Shown: positions 14,836-16,021 of the stretch, piece by piece | How the letters are laid out: each line of letters begins with the position of its first letter | Position numbering within the stretch: the first letter of the stretch is position 1 | Assembly (NCBI GenBank): GCA_002429315.1 | Contig: DIZC01000039.1 | Coordinates: 13,556-29,576 of the forward strand | Direction of reading: 5' to 3' | From: Alphaproteobacteria bacterium UBA6038 | GTDB lineage: Bacteria > Pseudomonadota > Alphaproteobacteria > Micropepsales > Micropepsaceae | Length of the DNA: 16,021 nucleotides | Program-made: the position numbers and the translations under genes | The notes under the pieces: generated by a model | Told to the model about the DNA's origin: nothing | What the model saw: only the letters and a program-made list of their open reading frames with translations | The model's database searches: none

Positions 14836-15273
14836 GCCGTGTCGGCAATGAACGATACGGCGAATGTTCGCTTGCGCTGGCTCAATTGGGCTCCGGCAAA
14901 TCACTCTCCGCGTGGTCAGCGTTTCGTAGTGCCCGCGAAGTTCGATCATCGGGGGGATGATGGACCAATGACGCGCGGAGCCTTGTTTTCGAGGTCAGCG
15001 GACTTCCTGACGATCACGGATATCAAGATGGGAAGGCTAGATTTTTGATGCCGAATCCGCCGCATGATTGGCTGTCAGAGGGCAGAAGGTTCACCCTTTT
15101 CGAAGGCCGATCTCCCCTTGGTGAAGGCGAGGTGGTTGCCTGACCGCCTGCTCGTCTGCGTTGCCGCGCAGGCGGAGCTTGCTCTCAAACCGACTCGTGG
15201 CTAAACGGTCCGCTTAACCTGCAATCCGGCTTCGATTCGGCACGCGGAACTCGCGTGCGGCGCGCGAGCAAGC
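14836..15273. other. 438-base spacer without a convincing gene
   Basis: Nothing here codes convincingly. A 69-codon frame from GTG 14839 has no ribosome binding site and no family resemblance. There is no clear terminator for the operon that ends at 14835. Small inverted repeats lie at 14945-14961 (6-bp arms), 15144-15175 (8-bp arms CCGCCTGC/GCAGGCGG, 16-base loop) and 15240-15258 (7-bp arms). The second half probably contains the carB promoter and leader, but no promoter stands out. Confidence 0.6.
15240..15258 (+). promoter_or_regulatory. Hairpin just before carB
   Basis: GCACGCG (15240-15246) and CGCGTGC (15252-15258) are a perfect 7-bp inverted repeat around a 5-base loop. It ends 15 bases before the carB ATG, close enough to affect translation initiation. 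No T-run follows, so it is not a terminator. Confidence 0.3.
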
Positions 15274-16021
15274 ATGTCCAAACGCGAAGATATCCACACG
15301 GTCTTGATCATCGGCGCCGGGCCTATCGTCATCGGGCAGGCCTGCGAATTCGATTATTCCGGCGCCCAGGCCTGCAAGGCGCTCCGGGCGGAGGGCTACC
15401 GCGTGGTGCTGGTGAACTCGAACCCGGCCACCATCATGACCGATCCGCAGCTGGCCGATGCCACCTACATCGAGCCCATCACACCGGAATTCGTGGAAAA
15501 GATCATCGCCCGCGAGGCGCCGAACGTGCCGAGAGGCCGTGTGTTCGCGCTGCTCCCCACCATGGGTGGCCAGACGGCGCTGAACACCGCCTTGTCCCTA
15601 CGCAAGCGCGGTGTGCTGGAGAAATACGGCGTGGAGCTGATCGGCGCCTCCGCCGAAGCCATCGACAAGGCGGAAGACCGCGAGCTGTTCCGCAAGGCGA
15701 TGATCGAGATCGGTCTCGATGTGCCGCGCGGGCAGACGCTGAAAGGCTACCTCCGCCACAAGAAGGACGAGCGCGGCAACTTCCTCTATGACGGCGAAAA
15801 TAATCCGGTAATGGAGCTCTCGCCGGAAGCCTTCGCGCACGCGTTGCGGGCGCTGGAGGAAGTGGGTTTGCCGGCCGTGATCCGTCCTTCCTTCACCTTG
15901 GGCGGCACCGGCGGCGGCATCGCCTATAATCGGGAAGAATTCTTCGACATTGTCGAGCACGGGCTGGACGCCTCCCCCACCAACGAGGTGCTGATCGAGG
16001 AATCGGTGCTCGGCTGGAAGG
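15274..16021 (+). CDS. carB: Carbamoyl-phosphate synthase large subunit, N-terminal part (runs off the window)
   Basis: The first 249 codons of carB, cut by the window edge. The enzyme makes carbamoyl phosphate from bicarbonate, ATP and glutamine-derived ammonia for pyrimidine and arginine synthesis. The start and core match the family closely: GAGPIVIGQACEFDYSGAQA (about 15-34), VNSNPATIMTDP, LPTMGGQTALN, IDKAEDRELF, and the ATP-grasp loop IRPSFTLGGTGGG. Compared with E. coli CarB as I remember it, there are about 28 extra residues around 156-183, between the IGL helix and the EAxAHAL helix, and about 7 extra before LPTMGG. The first position is where alphaproteobacterial CarB proteins also carry an insert. 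carA is not next to it. The ribosome binding site before ATG 15274 is weak. Confidence 0.95.
   Translation, partial: MSKREDIHTVLIIGAGPIVIGQACEFDYSGAQACKALRAEGYRVVLVNSNPATIMTDPQLADATYIEPITPEFVEKIIAREAPNVPRGRVFALLPTMGGQTALNTALSLRKRGVLEKYGVELIGASAEAIDKAEDRELFRKAMIEIGLDVPRGQTLKGYLRHKKDERGNFLYDGENNPVMELSPEAFAHALRALEEVGLPAVIRPSFTLGGTGGGIAYNREEFFDIVEHGLDASPTNEVLIEESVLGWK

Noticed and set aside
14945..14961. ATCATC/GATGAT inverted repeat as terminator of the Rieske operon
   Set aside because: Only six mostly A-T pairs around a G-loop, no T-run, and over 100 bases after the stop codon.
14839..15048. 69-codon open frame after the Rieske gene
   Set aside because: There is no ribosome binding site, a GTG start three bases after the previous stop, no hydrophobic or domain pattern, and no recognisable relative.

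Overview
This GC-rich 16 kb window is bacterial chromosome with tightly packed genes and no sign of mobile DNA. I see no insertion sequence, phage gene, CRISPR array, tRNA or rRNA. An alphaproteobacterium is the most likely source. The evidence is the family resemblance of the proteins and a carB N-terminal half carrying an extra segment where, as I recall, alphaproteobacterial CarB proteins have an insert that E. coli CarB lacks. A soil or acid-habitat lineage such as Rhizomicrobium/Micropepsaceae is only a guess, prompted by the GloVer-type repeat protein.

Left part (1-5301). A secreted SGNH arylesterase/lysophospholipase (tesA-like, minus strand) is transcribed away from an ABC ATPase and a 10-TM FtsX-type permease that overlap by 4 bp. 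This is the tesA / ybbA-ybbP arrangement known from E. coli. A secreted protein follows, built of seven GloVer-type repeats that probably form a closed beta-propeller.

Middle part (5302-8901). Single genes follow: a Bax inhibitor-1/YccA membrane protein with a good ribosome binding site and a hairpin behind it, a GrpB-family protein, a minus-strand class I O-methyltransferase, an SDR oxidoreductase with a structured leader, and a minus-strand 4-TM protein of unknown family. Two convergent pairs have no spacer: grpB and the methyltransferase end on adjacent bases, and the SDR and the 4-TM gene share stop-codon bases in CTAG.

Right part (9059-14835). A five-gene operon encodes a GldA-like ATPase, a GldF-like ABC-2 permease, a GldG-like auxiliary protein, a DUF4340 membrane-anchored protein and a Rieske non-heme iron oxygenase. 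Junctions are a 4-bp overlap, a 3-bp gap, a 10-bp gap and a 4-bp overlap, so the five are probably made together. The first four look like one envelope ABC machine of unknown substrate. The coupled oxygenase is the most intriguing point of the window.

Right edge. A 438-base spacer with no convincing gene precedes carB (carbamoyl-phosphate synthase large subunit), which runs off the window after 249 codons. carA is not adjacent upstream.
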